From positions 34,367 through 98,366 of the forward strand of contig JALHQH010000014.1 of NCBI GenBank assembly GCA_022842065.1: 64,000 nt of DNA, read 5' to 3'. How positions within the stretch are numbered: the first letter of the stretch is position 1; every line of letters starts with the position of its first letter. Shown piece by piece: positions 8,462 to 17,820 of the stretch. Below the pieces are notes generated by a model, which saw only the letters and a program-made list of their open reading frames with translations, was not told where the DNA came from and did not search any database. The stretch is from Caldilineaceae bacterium. Lineage in GTDB: Bacteria; Chloroflexota; Anaerolineae; Caldilineales; Caldilineaceae. A program made the position numbers and the translations under genes.

Positions 8462-10936
8462 ATGAATGATGTCGATAAGAGTAAAGCCCAACTGATTGCT
8501 GAAGTGCAGGAATTGCGGGCACACTTGGCGCGACTTGAGGAACCTGCCCCTGATGACAGTGCCGTAGCCGCTGCGGTGGCGTCCCCAGCCGTTGCCGAAA
8601 CGCACGCCGACGGGGCAAGCCGCGGCCAGCCGCGGCTTACGCACATACAGTTGACAGCGGCGCTGCACGCCTATGAAGCAAGGCTTGCCGAAGTGCAACG
8701 CGTGGCCAAACTGGGTTATTATTCATACGACATTGTACATGATAACATCGATTTTTCTGCCTCATTGCACGACATGTTAGGGATTGAGGCCGATCGTCCG
8801 GCCAATGCAGCAGATTGGCTTGCCGTTGTTCACCCGGCGCAACGGTCCATGATGGCAGCATACCTCGCAACGTTGATTCAACAGCGCCAGCACTTTGATA
8901 AAGAATACCAAATCATGCATGGCAAATCTGGCCAGATTGGGTGGGTGCATGGGTTGGGGCAGTTACGGGTTGATGGGGAGGGGCGTCCTGTCGAACTTTT
9001 TGGGACGATTCAGGATATTACCGCGCGCAAAATAGCCGAAGACGCCTTGGTGCAGAGTGAGGCGTCTTACCGTGCGTTGATTGATGGCATGAAAGAAACG
9101 GTCTGGGTGGTTGACGGGGATGGCAAATTCATTGATGTCAACCGTACCGCCAGCGAACTCTTACACTATAGCCGTGAAGAACTGTTGACCATGGGGCCAA
9201 GAGATATCGATGCCAATATCACCGAGGCGATGATCAAGCAAGGCCAAAGCAGCCTTGCCCAAAATCGTATTCGGATCTTTGAGACTACGCATATCCGCAA
9301 AGATGGTGAGCGTATCCCCGTCGAAATTCAATCAACCAGGGTGACTTACCAGGGCAGGGAAGTCACCCTCAGTATTGCGCGCGACATCACCGAACGGAAA
9401 CAGGCCGAAGCCGCGTTGCAAAGGAGTGAGGCAGCAAACCGGCTGCTAGCGGCAGTGGTGCACCAGGCGGGTGAGGCCATTGTGATCACCGATTTGGCAG
9501 GCACCATCGAGTATGTCAACCCTGCCTATGTGGCCATGAGCGGCTACCCGGTTGAAGAGCTGGTAGGGCAACAATTGCCGCTGCTGCAGCAGCATGAAGT
9601 TATGGACACTGCGCAACGTACGCCGTGGGGGACCGTACAACAGAACGAAACATGGAATGGTCGCAGCATTGCACAGCGCAAAGATGGCAGTAGCTATCAC
9701 GCCGATATGACGCTCTTTCCCATCCACGATGCAGAGGGGCGTATCATCAATTACTGCCAGATCGCTCGCGACATCAGTCATGAGCTGGAATTGGAGCGCC
9801 ACCTCAACCAAAGCCAACGGCTGGAAACCATCGGGACGCTGGCCGGCGGCATTGCCCATGAGTTTAACAATATTCTTACCCCGATTATGGGCTATACTGA
9901 GTTGGTGGCGAGCAAGCTGCCGGCAACCGATCCGCTGCAAAACAATTTACAACAGATCCTCAAGAGCGCGCAGCGGGCACGGGCGTTGGTGGGCCAGATT
10001 TTGACCTTTAGCCGTCAACATGAACAGCAACGTCGCCCACTCTATCTTCAGCATGTGATCCACGAAGCGCTCAAGCTCATGCGCCCCACGCTGCCCGCAA
10101 CCATTGAGATCCGCCAATCGATCGACCCGACTTGTCAGCAGGTGTTGGCCGATGCGGCCCAATTGCACCAGGTGCTTGTCAATCTGTGTACCAATGCCTT
10201 TCACGCCATGGAGATCGATGGCGGCCTTTTAACGATTAGCTTGGAACAGGTCGTGATCGATCCTGCGCTTGCGCAACGCTATCCCATTTTGCAGCAAAAA
10301 GTGTACGCCTGCTTGACGGTCAGTGATACAGGAATCGGTATGGCGAGCGCCACTTTGGAACGGATCTTTGAGCCATTCTTTACGACGAAACCCGTAGATC
10401 GCGGCACCGGGCTGGGGCTGTCGGTCGCCCACGGCATCGTCCGCGCGCATGATGGGGCCTTGCTTGCGCAAAGTGAGTTGGGGCAAGGGGCCAGCTTCCA
10501 GATCTATCTCCCCATTTTCGTCGAAGAAGCGGATCTGGGCGGCAAAAATGGTGCCCCGGCTGTGCGCGGTCAAGAGCTGATTCTGCTGGTTGATGACGAA
10601 CCAACCATTACCGCGCTGCTGAAGGATCTGCTCGAATGGCAGGGTTATCAGGTCGAAGCCTATAATAGCAGTCACGAGGCATTGTCTGCCTTTCGGCAAT
10701 TTCCCTACAAATTTGATCTGGTGCTCTCCGACTTAACGATGCCCGGCCTGACGGGTGTCGAGTTGGCCGGCCAATTACAGCAAGTGCGCGCCGGCATTCC
10801 CATCATCATCATTACCGGTTACGGCAATCGTCTTGATGAGAAAACCAAAAAGAGCCACGGCATTCGCCATGTCGCCAGCAAACCGATTGGGATCGCTGAA
10901 TTGGCCCCCTTGATTCGACAGGTGTTGGATACGTAG
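8462..10936 (+). CDS. Soluble hybrid sensor histidine kinase (PAS3-HisKA-HATPase-REC)
   Basis: 824 residues with no membrane helix, so probably cytoplasmic. A coiled N-terminus (residues 1-45) is followed by three PAS/PAC units, the last ones ending in the typical RDITERKQAE and ARDISHELELE linkers. The HisKA domain shows LAGGIAHEFNNIL with His466, the variant seen in NtrB-like and PAS-hybrid kinases. The ATPase domain has NLCTNAFHAM, DTGIGM and GTGLGLSVAHG. A C-terminal receiver has DDE and phospho-acceptor Asp757 (VLSDLTMPGLTG). Unlike the kinase upstream it has no Hpt, so a separate phosphotransfer protein would be needed; the upstream kinase's Hpt domain could serve, but that is inference. 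It faces the BTAD regulator, 3' end to 3' end. Confidence 0.92.
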   Translation: MNDVDKSKAQLIAEVQELRAHLARLEEPAPDDSAVAAAVASPAVAETHADGASRGQPRLTHIQLTAALHAYEARLAEVQRVAKLGYYSYDIVHDNIDFSASLHDMLGIEADRPANAADWLAVVHPAQRSMMAAYLATLIQQRQHFDKEYQIMHGKSGQIGWVHGLGQLRVDGEGRPVELFGTIQDITARKIAEDALVQSEASYRALIDGMKETVWVVDGDGKFIDVNRTASELLHYSREELLTMGPRDIDANITEAMIKQGQSSLAQNRIRIFETTHIRKDGERIPVEIQSTRVTYQGREVTLSIARDITERKQAEAALQRSEAANRLLAAVVHQAGEAIVITDLAGTIEYVNPAYVAMSGYPVEELVGQQLPLLQQHEVMDTAQRTPWGTVQQNETWNGRSIAQRKDGSSYHADMTLFPIHDAEGRIINYCQIARDISHELELERHLNQSQRLETIGTLAGGIAHEFNNILTPIMGYTELVASKLPATDPLQNNLQQILKSAQRARALVGQILTFSRQHEQQRRPLYLQHVIHEALKLMRPTLPATIEIRQSIDPTCQQVLADAAQLHQVLVNLCTNAFHAMEIDGGLLTISLEQVVIDPALAQRYPILQQKVYACLTVSDTGIGMASATLERIFEPFFTTKPVDRGTGLGLSVAHGIVRAHDGALLAQSELGQGASFQIYLPIFVEEADLGGKNGAPAVRGQELILLVDDEPTITALLKDLLEWQGYQVEAYNSSHEALSAFRQFPYKFDLVLSDLTMPGLTGVELAGQLQQVRAGIPIIIITGYGNRLDEKTKKSHGIRHVASKPIGIAELAPLIRQVLDT

Positions 10937-10953
10937 CATACTGCGCGGTAGAT

Positions 10954-13900
10954 CTAAGGCTGAAGTAACCCGGTACGTAGCTGGGCTCGTAAGTGGGCTG
11001 CCGTAGCTTTTAATTGCCGATAATCTGTTGTTGCCAGCTGTTCTTCCGCCATCTGCAGATATTTTGCTGCGCGCGCTAGCTCTGACCGTTGGAAGAGTAG
11101 GGCTGTCAGCCACAGGTCAATCTGAATTTGTAGGTGACGAATCTGCTCGGTCGCCAACGCCGCTTTGGCCGCGCTAAGTAGGTGTTCCGCCTCCGCCAGA
11201 TCACCTTGGGCCTGGGCAGCCCGCCCCAAATGGGCTTGTAGATTGGCCATAAAGGTCTGATTCTCATATTTTTCGGCCAGCGCCATTGCTTCGGTAAAGG
11301 ATGCCGTGGCGGTTGCCAGTTCGCCACGCGCCAGCGCGATCTCACCCCGTGTGCTCAAAAGGTAGTAGTAGATGGGGCGCAAGGCATAGGTTTGGGCGAG
11401 GCTTAAGGCTGCTTCAATTAAGCGCTGGGCGTTGGCAACGGCGCCGGTGAGTAGGGTGGCATAGGCCAGATTATTAAGACTCAGCGCTTCAAAGAGAATG
11501 CTCTTGCCACTCTGGGCAACCTGTTGTGCCTGGCGGAATTTGTCAAGTGCTTGCGCATAATCACCACGCTCCAGCGAGAGATTGCCCCATTCAAACCAAC
11601 TCATCAGCGCAATTTCGGAATCAAGCGCATGTTCAGTCACTAAACGTGTCGCTTCAATATAGTGCTGTTCGGCTTCGCCCAAATCATAGCCATTCCGAAA
11701 TTTTGCCGTGCCCATCAAATAGTGGGCGCTGGCATGAAGGGTCGGATCCGCCACCACTTCTAGATCAGGCAACACGCGCCGCGCCCAGCGCAACACCTGC
11801 GCGCCTTCCTGGGTGCCCAGATAGCTTGTCGCCAAGCGTAACCCAGCCTTGATTGCCCCCTGTGCATTACCCAACGTTTCATAGCCTTCCAGCGCAGCCT
11901 CCATGATGGTGCGCGCCGCGGCAATTTTGCCTGGCAATAGCATCAGCGCCATGCCCAGCCCCAACTGGCGATCCGGGGTGGGGTGTAACGTGTGCGCCTG
12001 CTCATAAAAGGTAACCGCTTCTTGTGCCGCGCCAATTCGCAAGGCCTCGGCTCCAGCCAACTCGGCAAAGCGGGCGGCCTCGAACTTTGCGCCGGCCGCG
12101 CCATAGTGATAGGCCAGTTGTCCAGCAACTTGACCTGTGACTGGCATTAATGAGGGCTGGTGGTGCGCGAACAACCCCTCTGCCGCCCGCCGGTGGAGCA
12201 ACTTGCGGCGGCCATTGCTCAAGCCCTCGCGTACCACCGTGGCGACCAGCCCGTGCGCAAACTCATAACCATCACCGCGCTCAATCATGATCCCTGCCGT
12301 CAACAGCCCGTCAAGCGCGTCAATGGTACTTTCCTCGCTGCGGCCACTGGTCTGCGCCAGCAAGCTGACCTCAATGGTTGGCTCTAAGATCGCCGCGGCT
12401 TGCAGGACCGGTTGCCATGTTTCTGCCAGATAACTTAGCCGCGCCTGGACCAATTCGGCCAAGGTGGCAGGCACCCCATCGACGGCAATGTCACTCAGTT
12501 GCGTCAGGTAATAAGGGTTACCGCCACTCTGCATGTGCAGATATTCGGCCATGGGTGCGTTGCTGCCCAATGCCGTGAGCAGCGTGGTTGTCTCTGTGCT
12601 GGTAAAGGAGGGCAAATCGATGCGCTGGAGCAACCCGTCCCGCTGCCACTGGGCGATGAGCCGGGCCAACGGGGGCGTGACATCCTGTGCGCGGTAAGCG
12701 CCGACCAGCAGCAACGGTTCCGCGCTCATGCGATCGGTGAGATAGAGCAGCCAATCCAGCGTTGCCCCGTCGGCCCAATGCAGGTCATCGATAAAGAGGA
12801 TCAACGGGTTGCCTGCAAAGGCGCGCAAAAATTGGGTCAATGCTTCGGCGATGAGGCCGCGCTCTTCAAGCGGTGAGAGCGTTGTCTCCAATGGTACGGC
12901 GGTGGTTGGCGGCAGGACATCCTGCAAGTTTGGCGCCAGCCGGCGGAGTTCCGCGCGCCAAACCGGCAACAACTGGTCGGCGATCTGCCGTAACTGGCTG
13001 CGACAGGGTAATGTACCCAAGAGGCGGCGCATCGGCTCAAAGGGCAACTGCTGGGTCGTGTTGAGCGCCCTGGTCGCCAGCACTACCGGCGTGGGGGTAA
13101 GGCCGGCGATCCACTGTTGCCATAGCGTGGTTTTGCCCATCCCCAATTCGCCACTGAGCAAGACAACGCGCGCTTGCCCCTGTTGCGCGGCCACCCGTGC
13201 GCGATCTAGCGCCGCTAACTGCTCTTGGCGGCCGATAAAAGGTTTTGGAGCGGTGGGGTGGGGCGATACCATAAGGGGGGGAACCATTGTTGTGTGCGTA
13301 ATGCCATTGGGCTGAATACGGGCAGCAGTGGGCGTTGGTTCAGCGCGATCGCTACTTTGCGCGCCATGCTGATTGAGCAGCGCGGCGTGTAGTGCTTGCG
13401 TTGCCGGCAAAGGGGCCACATTTAGCTCGGTTACTAATAAGCTCTTTAACTGCTCGTATTGGCGCAGCGCTGCGGCACGTAAGCCTTGTTGGGTATAGGC
13501 AACAATCAACTGCTGATGCAGTGGTTCATGCAAAGGATCATAATGGAGGCCACGCTGTGCTGCCTCAATCACCCCTGGCCAATCGCTTGCTTGCCGTTTT
13601 AGGCTGAGTAATGCGGTGAGCGCCTGGAGATAAAGTTGACCTAACTGCGCTCGCTCAGTTGCCAACCAGAGCTCAAACTCGGGGGCTTCATGGAGCACAA
13701 CGCCATCCAGCAAGGGGCCACGCCAGAGTTGGAGCAGCGCTTCTAGCGTATGCGCATCCGGAGTGCCGTGCTGTAACTGCTGCTGTATACCCGTTACAAA
13801 GGCGGCTACATCGCTCCAAACTGTGGGACTCAGTGCCAGCGTGTCACCATCGGTGAGAATCGCTTCATCACCCAAGCTTTGGCGCAGTTGCCAGAGGCGG

Positions 13901-14097
13901 TTGCGCAGGTTTTTGCGCGCGGCGTCCGTATGGCTTTCCGTCCAGAGCAGGCCGAGCAGCTGGTCACGGCTCTGCGCCCGGCGCGTCACGGCCAAGTAGG
14001 CTAGCAGCGCCTGCACTTTGGCAATATGTAGGTCGAGTGGCTGCCCATCGCGTTGCAGCTGCGGCGTGCCCAAGAAGGCGAGACGAATCGTTGACAT
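10954..14097 (-). CDS. BTAD-family transcriptional regulator with AAA ATPase and TPR repeats
   Basis: 1047 residues from ATG 14097 (MSTIRLAFLGTPQLQRDG); the longer frame from 14157 is unlikely because SARP/BTAD proteins begin at this strand-helix element. Residues 1-95 form an OmpR-like winged helix (RDQLLGLLWTE...NLRNRLWQLRQ), about 96-240 the BTAD helical repeats, about 311-560 an AAA module with Walker A SGELGMGKTTL and Walker B LILFIDDLHWAD, and about 700-1040 are TPR-like repeats. Proteins of this layout (AfsR/MalT-like STAND regulators) are abundant in Chloroflexota and activate neighbouring or distant genes upon an unknown signal. Its targets cannot be seen. A perfect hairpin lies 53-108 bases upstream of the start codon and could affect its expression. 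Confidence 0.9.
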   Translation of the reverse strand: MSTIRLAFLGTPQLQRDGQPLDLHIAKVQALLAYLAVTRRAQSRDQLLGLLWTESHTDAARKNLRNRLWQLRQSLGDEAILTDGDTLALSPTVWSDVAAFVTGIQQQLQHGTPDAHTLEALLQLWRGPLLDGVVLHEAPEFELWLATERAQLGQLYLQALTALLSLKRQASDWPGVIEAAQRGLHYDPLHEPLHQQLIVAYTQQGLRAAALRQYEQLKSLLVTELNVAPLPATQALHAALLNQHGAQSSDRAEPTPTAARIQPNGITHTTMVPPLMVSPHPTAPKPFIGRQEQLAALDRARVAAQQGQARVVLLSGELGMGKTTLWQQWIAGLTPTPVVLATRALNTTQQLPFEPMRRLLGTLPCRSQLRQIADQLLPVWRAELRRLAPNLQDVLPPTTAVPLETTLSPLEERGLIAEALTQFLRAFAGNPLILFIDDLHWADGATLDWLLYLTDRMSAEPLLLVGAYRAQDVTPPLARLIAQWQRDGLLQRIDLPSFTSTETTTLLTALGSNAPMAEYLHMQSGGNPYYLTQLSDIAVDGVPATLAELVQARLSYLAETWQPVLQAAAILEPTIEVSLLAQTSGRSEESTIDALDGLLTAGIMIERGDGYEFAHGLVATVVREGLSNGRRKLLHRRAAEGLFAHHQPSLMPVTGQVAGQLAYHYGAAGAKFEAARFAELAGAEALRIGAAQEAVTFYEQAHTLHPTPDRQLGLGMALMLLPGKIAAARTIMEAALEGYETLGNAQGAIKAGLRLATSYLGTQEGAQVLRWARRVLPDLEVVADPTLHASAHYLMGTAKFRNGYDLGEAEQHYIEATRLVTEHALDSEIALMSWFEWGNLSLERGDYAQALDKFRQAQQVAQSGKSILFEALSLNNLAYATLLTGAVANAQRLIEAALSLAQTYALRPIYYYLLSTRGEIALARGELATATASFTEAMALAEKYENQTFMANLQAHLGRAAQAQGDLAEAEHLLSAAKAALATEQIRHLQIQIDLWLTALLFQRSELARAAKYLQMAEEQLATTDYRQLKATAAHLRAQLRTGLLQP

Positions 14098-14149
14098 GAT
14101 GGGATTGTAACACAGAGGCGCGACGCGGCTAAAGCCCTCAGGGTGACTG

Positions 14150-14205
14150 GTGCGCATTTTCCAGTAGAGCTATGAAGTATCATGGCTCTACTGGAAAATG
14201 CGCAC
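14150..14205. repeat. Perfect 21-bp inverted repeat upstream of the BTAD gene
   Basis: Arms 14150-14170 and 14185-14205 are exact reverse complements with a 14-base loop. It lies in the 5' leader region of the minus-strand BTAD gene. It could be an operator, a transcript hairpin or another dispersed repeat; no second copy was found in the window. Confidence 0.65.
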
Positions 14206-14289
14206 AACTGCTGCTTGCCGCTGTTACACCGCTCCGCTACAATAAATTCCCTCGATCTTTCCAGCAATCATTCCCGAAATCTGGCGCAA

Positions 14290-14493
14290 TCCCCGCCCGA
14301 AGCATTGTCCGGTGACCATGAGGGCGGCGACTATTTTGAAGTGATGGACTTTGTCGACGCCATCCAAGGCCGCAAGCCACCCACCATCGGCATCCACGAA
14401 GCAATGGACATGACCCTCCCCGGCCTGGTCAGCCAGGAATCGATCCGGCGTGAAGGCGAGTGGTTACCGGTGCCTGATTCGCGCCTCTGGTAA
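14290..14493 (+). pseudogene. C-terminal fragment of a Gfo/Idh/MocA-type oxidoreductase
   Basis: The plus-strand frame ending at 14493 encodes GGDYFEVMDFVDAIQG, then PTIGIHEAMDMTLPGLVSQE and SIRREGEWLPVPDSR, which closely matches the C-terminal end of NAD-dependent Gfo/Idh/MocA sugar dehydrogenases found in Chloroflexota. Everything upstream (Rossmann fold and catalytic part, ~300 residues) is missing, and the upstream DNA is the BTAD promoter region with a hairpin. The fragment has no usable start or ribosome site. It is a relic of a deletion or rearrangement, probably dead. Confidence 0.6.
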
Positions 14494-14524
14494 AGGGCTG
14501 AAAGCGATCCACGAAAACACACGA

Positions 14525-14599
14525 CGATCCACGAATTTACACGAAGGAACACGAAGAGAATGCTTTTCTTCGTGTTCCTTCGTGTAAATTCGTGGATCG
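14525..14599. repeat. 33-bp perfect inverted repeat, 3' of the response regulator
   Basis: Arms 14525-14557 and 14567-14599 are exact reverse complements around nine bases. A partial direct copy (GATCCACGAA) lies at 14506-14515. This CACGAA-rich hairpin is of a kind commonly dispersed in bacterial intergenic DNA. It lies just after the stop of the minus-strand regulator (14614) and may end its transcript, although the T-tract on that side is poor. Confidence 0.75.
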
Positions 14600-14613
14600 C
14601 TTTTTAGATGGCC

Positions 14614-15255
14614 CTATACCAATCCATGTTTGATGGCAATGATCGCGGCCTGGGTACGGTCGGTCACATCGAGTTTGACAAAGATGTTGCTGACGTAATT
14701 TTGCACGGTGCCTTTGGAGAGGAAGAGCCGCCCGGCGATTTCGGTGTTCGAGAGTCCGCTGGCCAGCAAACTGAGAATTTCACGCTCACGCTCGCTGAGA
14801 TCCGCCGCAATGTTGCTGCTGGTCGGTGTGCTGCCCGGCTGGGTAATATAGTGCAAGAGTTTGCCCGCCACTTTGGGATCGATATGGGTCGTCCCCGCTG
14901 CGGTGCCGCGGATCGCCGCGATGATCTGTTCACGCGGTGCGTCTTTGAGCAGATAACCGGACGCACCGGCACGAATCGCGTCAAAGACCCACTCATCATC
15001 GTCATAGGTGGTGAGCACAAGCACTTTTGTAGTGGGATATTGTTGACGAATCTGCCGGGTGGCCAGAATCCCATTCATGATCGGCATGCGCAGATCCATC
15101 AAGACCACGTCCGGGTGGTGGCCGGCGACCAGCTCAACGGCCTGCGCGCCATCATGGGCAACGGCCACCACTTCCAAGCCACCCGCCGACCGCAGAATCA
15201 TCTGCATCCCCTCGGTCACAATCTCTTGGTCATCACAGAGCAGTACTTTGATCAT
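14614..15255 (-). CDS. NarL/LuxR-family response regulator
   Basis: 213 residues. N-terminal receiver with the DDQ acidic pair, phospho-acceptor Asp in VVLMDLRMP (near residue 54), Thr in VLTTYDDD and Lys in YLLKDAP. The C-terminal LuxR-type helix-turn-helix reads LSEREREILSLLASG...TEIAGRLFLSKGTVQNYV. It binds DNA when phosphorylated. Its partner kinase is the next gene upstream on the same strand (15401-16714), 145 bases away across a repeat block. The pair is divergent from a MacB-like ABC exporter, a common arrangement in which the two-component system controls the exporter; this target is inferred. Confidence 0.93.
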   Translation of the reverse strand: MIKVLLCDDQEIVTEGMQMILRSAGGLEVVAVAHDGAQAVELVAGHHPDVVLMDLRMPIMNGILATRQIRQQYPTTKVLVLTTYDDDEWVFDAIRAGASGYLLKDAPREQIIAAIRGTAAGTTHIDPKVAGKLLHYITQPGSTPTSSNIAADLSEREREILSLLASGLSNTEIAGRLFLSKGTVQNYVSNIFVKLDVTDRTQAAIIAIKHGLV

Positions 15256-15280
15256 GGTTAGGTCCTGGTTAGGAATGGGT

Positions 15281-15400
15281 GTATTGGTAAATCAGTAAAT
15301 CGGTAAATCAGTAGAGCGGTAGCTGATGAAAAACACGCTATTCCTGAATGATGTACCGATTTACCAGTGTACCGATCTACTGATGTACCGATTTACTAAT
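15281..15400. repeat. Imperfect palindrome of GTAAATCGGTAAATCAGTA units
   Basis: Repeated GGTAAATCAGTAAATCGG-type units on the left (15286-15320) are mirrored by CCGATTTACCAGTGTACCGA-type units on the right (15357-15403). The block fills the gap between kinase and regulator genes. Similar short-unit repeats are common decayed elements. If transcribed it would fold and could uncouple regulator from kinase expression. Confidence 0.55.
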
Positions 15401-16714
15401 CTACTTCCCCGACAACACTACTTCCACACTGGTGCCGCTGCCGGCTTGGCTCTTGACGGTGGCGGTGGCACCGATCAAGGCGGCGCGTTCTTGGATCCCG
15501 TCTAGCCCGAAGTGACCGTTACGCCCTGTGGCTGTGGGGGCAATGCCGGCGCCGTTGTCACGCACGGTCAGCCGCACTTGGCCGGCTGATTTTACCAGCA
15601 AGACTGCCAACTGACTAGCGCCCGCATGTTTGAGCACATTCGATAGGGCTTCCTGCCCAATCCGATAGAGATTCTGTTCGGTTGCTGGTGGTAATTCGCC
15701 AATCTCCTCTAATTGCAGATCAAGGTGCAGGCCACCGCGCTGGGCGGTGGTTTCGGCCAGGGTACGCAACGCCAAGCGTAGCCCCAAATCATCTAGTGGC
15801 GAGGCGCGCAGCGCTTGCATGGCGCGGCGCGTTTCGGCTAGTCCGCTACGGGTTTGTGCGAGCGCCTTGTTGAGCAACCTGCGCGCCTCGCCCGGTGACG
15901 CTTCGAGCGAACTGTCAACCGCTTCTAACTGGACCGCGACGGCGCTGAGGGAATGGGCGAGCGTGTCATGCAATTCGCGCGCCATGCGATTGCGCTCATG
16001 GCTGATCGTCAACTGTTCAAGCGTTTCGGCATGGATGCGCAATTTTTCATTGGCTGCGGCCAATTCACCGCGCTGTTGCTGCTGTGCCCCGATCATACGG
16101 GTGATAATATAGCCGACCGCGCTAAAGATGACGGTGCGGATAATCAAAGTAAAGACCAATGGGGGCGGGTCACTGTTGCTTAACAATGCCGGCACGTACG
16201 CCATCGTCCAGAGCACAAACGGCAGCTCAAAGAGGGTAAGCACGGCGATATACCAGAGCACCAGTTTAAAATCATATTGCCAGGCCACCATCACCAGCGG
16301 CACGAACAAGGCCACCAGTAGACTCCACTCGCTCCCGACTGAATCGAAGCCTTCATGCGCCAGCGCTTGGAAAAGGGCCTGGTCAGTGCCAAGTTGAAAG
16401 ATGATATAGAAGCGTTGCAAAATTGCGCCGGCACTATAGAGAGCAATCGCTAGTGGCAGATACCAGCGCCCAGTCCAGCGCGCGATGCTGGTTGAATAAA
16501 GATAGACTAAGAAGGCTAACACGCTCAGCCACTCGATCAGCACATCTAGCGGAAAAATTGAAGTTGCCACCGCAATTTCACCACTCCAGACCACATACAA
16601 AGTCATGATTGCCGTTATCGTCTGTAAGACCAAGGCCACTCCTAAAATCAGGCGAAAGACGGCCAACAAGCCTGGTTCTAAGTGCGCTTGTGCTGTGTTA
16701 ACTGCTTGCCCCAT
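15401..16714 (-). CDS. Membrane histidine kinase, HisKA_3 (NarX/DesK-like) type
   Basis: 437 residues. About six membrane helices fill residues 15-215 (a compact sensor without a visible extracellular domain). The dimerisation domain shows RMARELHDTLAHSLSAV near residue 245-260, the HisKA_3 signature that pairs with NarL-type regulators. The ATPase domain follows (NLYRIGQEALSNVLKHA, then DNGAGI and HFGLDGIQERA). It phosphorylates the regulator encoded next to it. The signal is unknown; kinases of this design often sense membrane stress or antimicrobial compounds, which would fit the divergent ABC exporter, but this is inference. Confidence 0.92.
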   Translation of the reverse strand: MGQAVNTAQAHLEPGLLAVFRLILGVALVLQTITAIMTLYVVWSGEIAVATSIFPLDVLIEWLSVLAFLVYLYSTSIARWTGRWYLPLAIALYSAGAILQRFYIIFQLGTDQALFQALAHEGFDSVGSEWSLLVALFVPLVMVAWQYDFKLVLWYIAVLTLFELPFVLWTMAYVPALLSNSDPPPLVFTLIIRTVIFSAVGYIITRMIGAQQQQRGELAAANEKLRIHAETLEQLTISHERNRMARELHDTLAHSLSAVAVQLEAVDSSLEASPGEARRLLNKALAQTRSGLAETRRAMQALRASPLDDLGLRLALRTLAETTAQRGGLHLDLQLEEIGELPPATEQNLYRIGQEALSNVLKHAGASQLAVLLVKSAGQVRLTVRDNGAGIAPTATGRNGHFGLDGIQERAALIGATATVKSQAGSGTSVEVVLSGK

Positions 16715-16776
16715 TTGTTTACTGCTTTCTGATCACGTCGGCGCTACACCGCGAACTGTCATTTCGAGAAGGTAAC

Positions 16777-16874
16777 GACCAAGCCACCCCCTCCCAGCCT
16801 CCCCCGTGTACAGGGGAGGAGCGGACTTATTCCCTCCCTGTACACGGGGAGGGTTAGGGAGGGGTGGCTTGGTC
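16777..16874. repeat. 98-bp palindromic element with GGGGAGGGTTAGGGAGGGG arm
   Basis: The ends GACCAAGCCACCCC (16777-16790) and GGGGTGGCTTGGTC (16861-16874) are exact reverse complements, and the inner CCCCCGTGTACAGGG / CCCTGTACACGGGG also pair. Related elements are at 40480-40590 and 49750-49864. It occupies the 358-base gap between the divergent kinase and exporter genes; outside it I see no clear promoter for either. Confidence 0.75.
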
Positions 16875-17072
16875 ATTACGGCGACCTTTAGTATAGCATA
16901 AGCCGTCCCGTGCCGTGGCAGTGAGCCGAATGCTATGCCGCTATGAGCCCACTCACATCAGTCATGTGAACAGGCACCACGACCAATGAGTGTGATCACT
17001 AGGCGGCGTACGTGCCATCCGGTAAGCTAGGGCTATCAAAATTCAGCAGTGCGATAGAGAGGAGTGCAGTAA

Positions 17073-17816
17073 ATGAGTCAACTTTCACCTAATCCCGCCG
17101 TGATTGCCATGCGGGAGATGAGCAAAGTTTATACGATGGGCGAAACCGAGGTGCGGGCCTTAAATGGTGTTTCGCTCACGGTACAGGCGGGTGAGTATGT
17201 GGCAATTATCGGGGCCAGCGGTTCAGGCAAAAGCACGCTCATGAATATGATCGGCCTGCTTGATCGGCCAACCACCGGCAGTTACGAGATCAGCGGTAGC
17301 GAGACTAGTGCGCTAAGTAAAAATGCGCAGGCGATCATGCGTAACAAAAAGATCGGTTTTATCTTTCAGCGCTTTAATCTCCTGGCCCGCACGCCGGCGA
17401 TTCGCCAGGTGGAACTGCCGCTCTTCTATGCCGGGATTACGGGTAGCCTGGCTCGTGAACGGGCGACCGCAGCGTTGACCAGGGTCGGGTTGGGCAACCG
17501 CACCGACCATCGCCCGGATCAACTGTCGGGTGGGCAGCAACAGCGGGTGGCGATTGCACGCGCCTTGGTCACCAACCCGAGCCTGCTCTTGGCTGATGAG
17601 CCAACCGGCGCACTCGATACCAAAACGACGGCGGAGATTCTCAATCTTTTTGATGAGTTGCACAGCCAGGGCTTGACCCTGGTGGTGGTGACCCATGATA
17701 TGAAAGTCGCTGGGCGCGCCCAGCGCATCGTCACCCTGATGGATGGTGAAGTCATCAGCGATATGGTCAACAGTGGTGATGGGCTGACCCGTTCAATCGA
17801 ACATGTGGAGGCATAG
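17073..17816 (+). CDS. ABC exporter ATPase, MacB/LolD type
   Basis: 247 residues. Walker A GASGSGKST, Q-loop FIFQRFNLL, signature LSGGQQQR, Walker B LLLADEPTGALD and H-loop VVVTHD are all present, with the extra family feature RTPAIRQVELPLFYAG. This is the ATPase of a MacB-like exporter. It overlaps or abuts the permease gene (permease ATG 17821, four bases after this stop), and the adaptor follows, giving the usual MacB cassette in one operon. GAGGAG lies ten bases upstream of ATG 17073. Substrate unknown (peptides, lipids or drugs in the family). Confidence 0.93.
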   Translation: MSQLSPNPAVIAMREMSKVYTMGETEVRALNGVSLTVQAGEYVAIIGASGSGKSTLMNMIGLLDRPTTGSYEISGSETSALSKNAQAIMRNKKIGFIFQRFNLLARTPAIRQVELPLFYAGITGSLARERATAALTRVGLGNRTDHRPDQLSGGQQQRVAIARALVTNPSLLLADEPTGALDTKTTAEILNLFDELHSQGLTLVVVTHDMKVAGRAQRIVTLMDGEVISDMVNSGDGLTRSIEHVEA

Positions 17817-17820
17817 GGCT

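Noticed and set aside
14182..14493. A small intact gene from 14182
   Set aside because: The first part is hairpin and BTAD-leader DNA; only the part after ~14290 has homology, to the end of a dehydrogenase, so it is listed as a relic.
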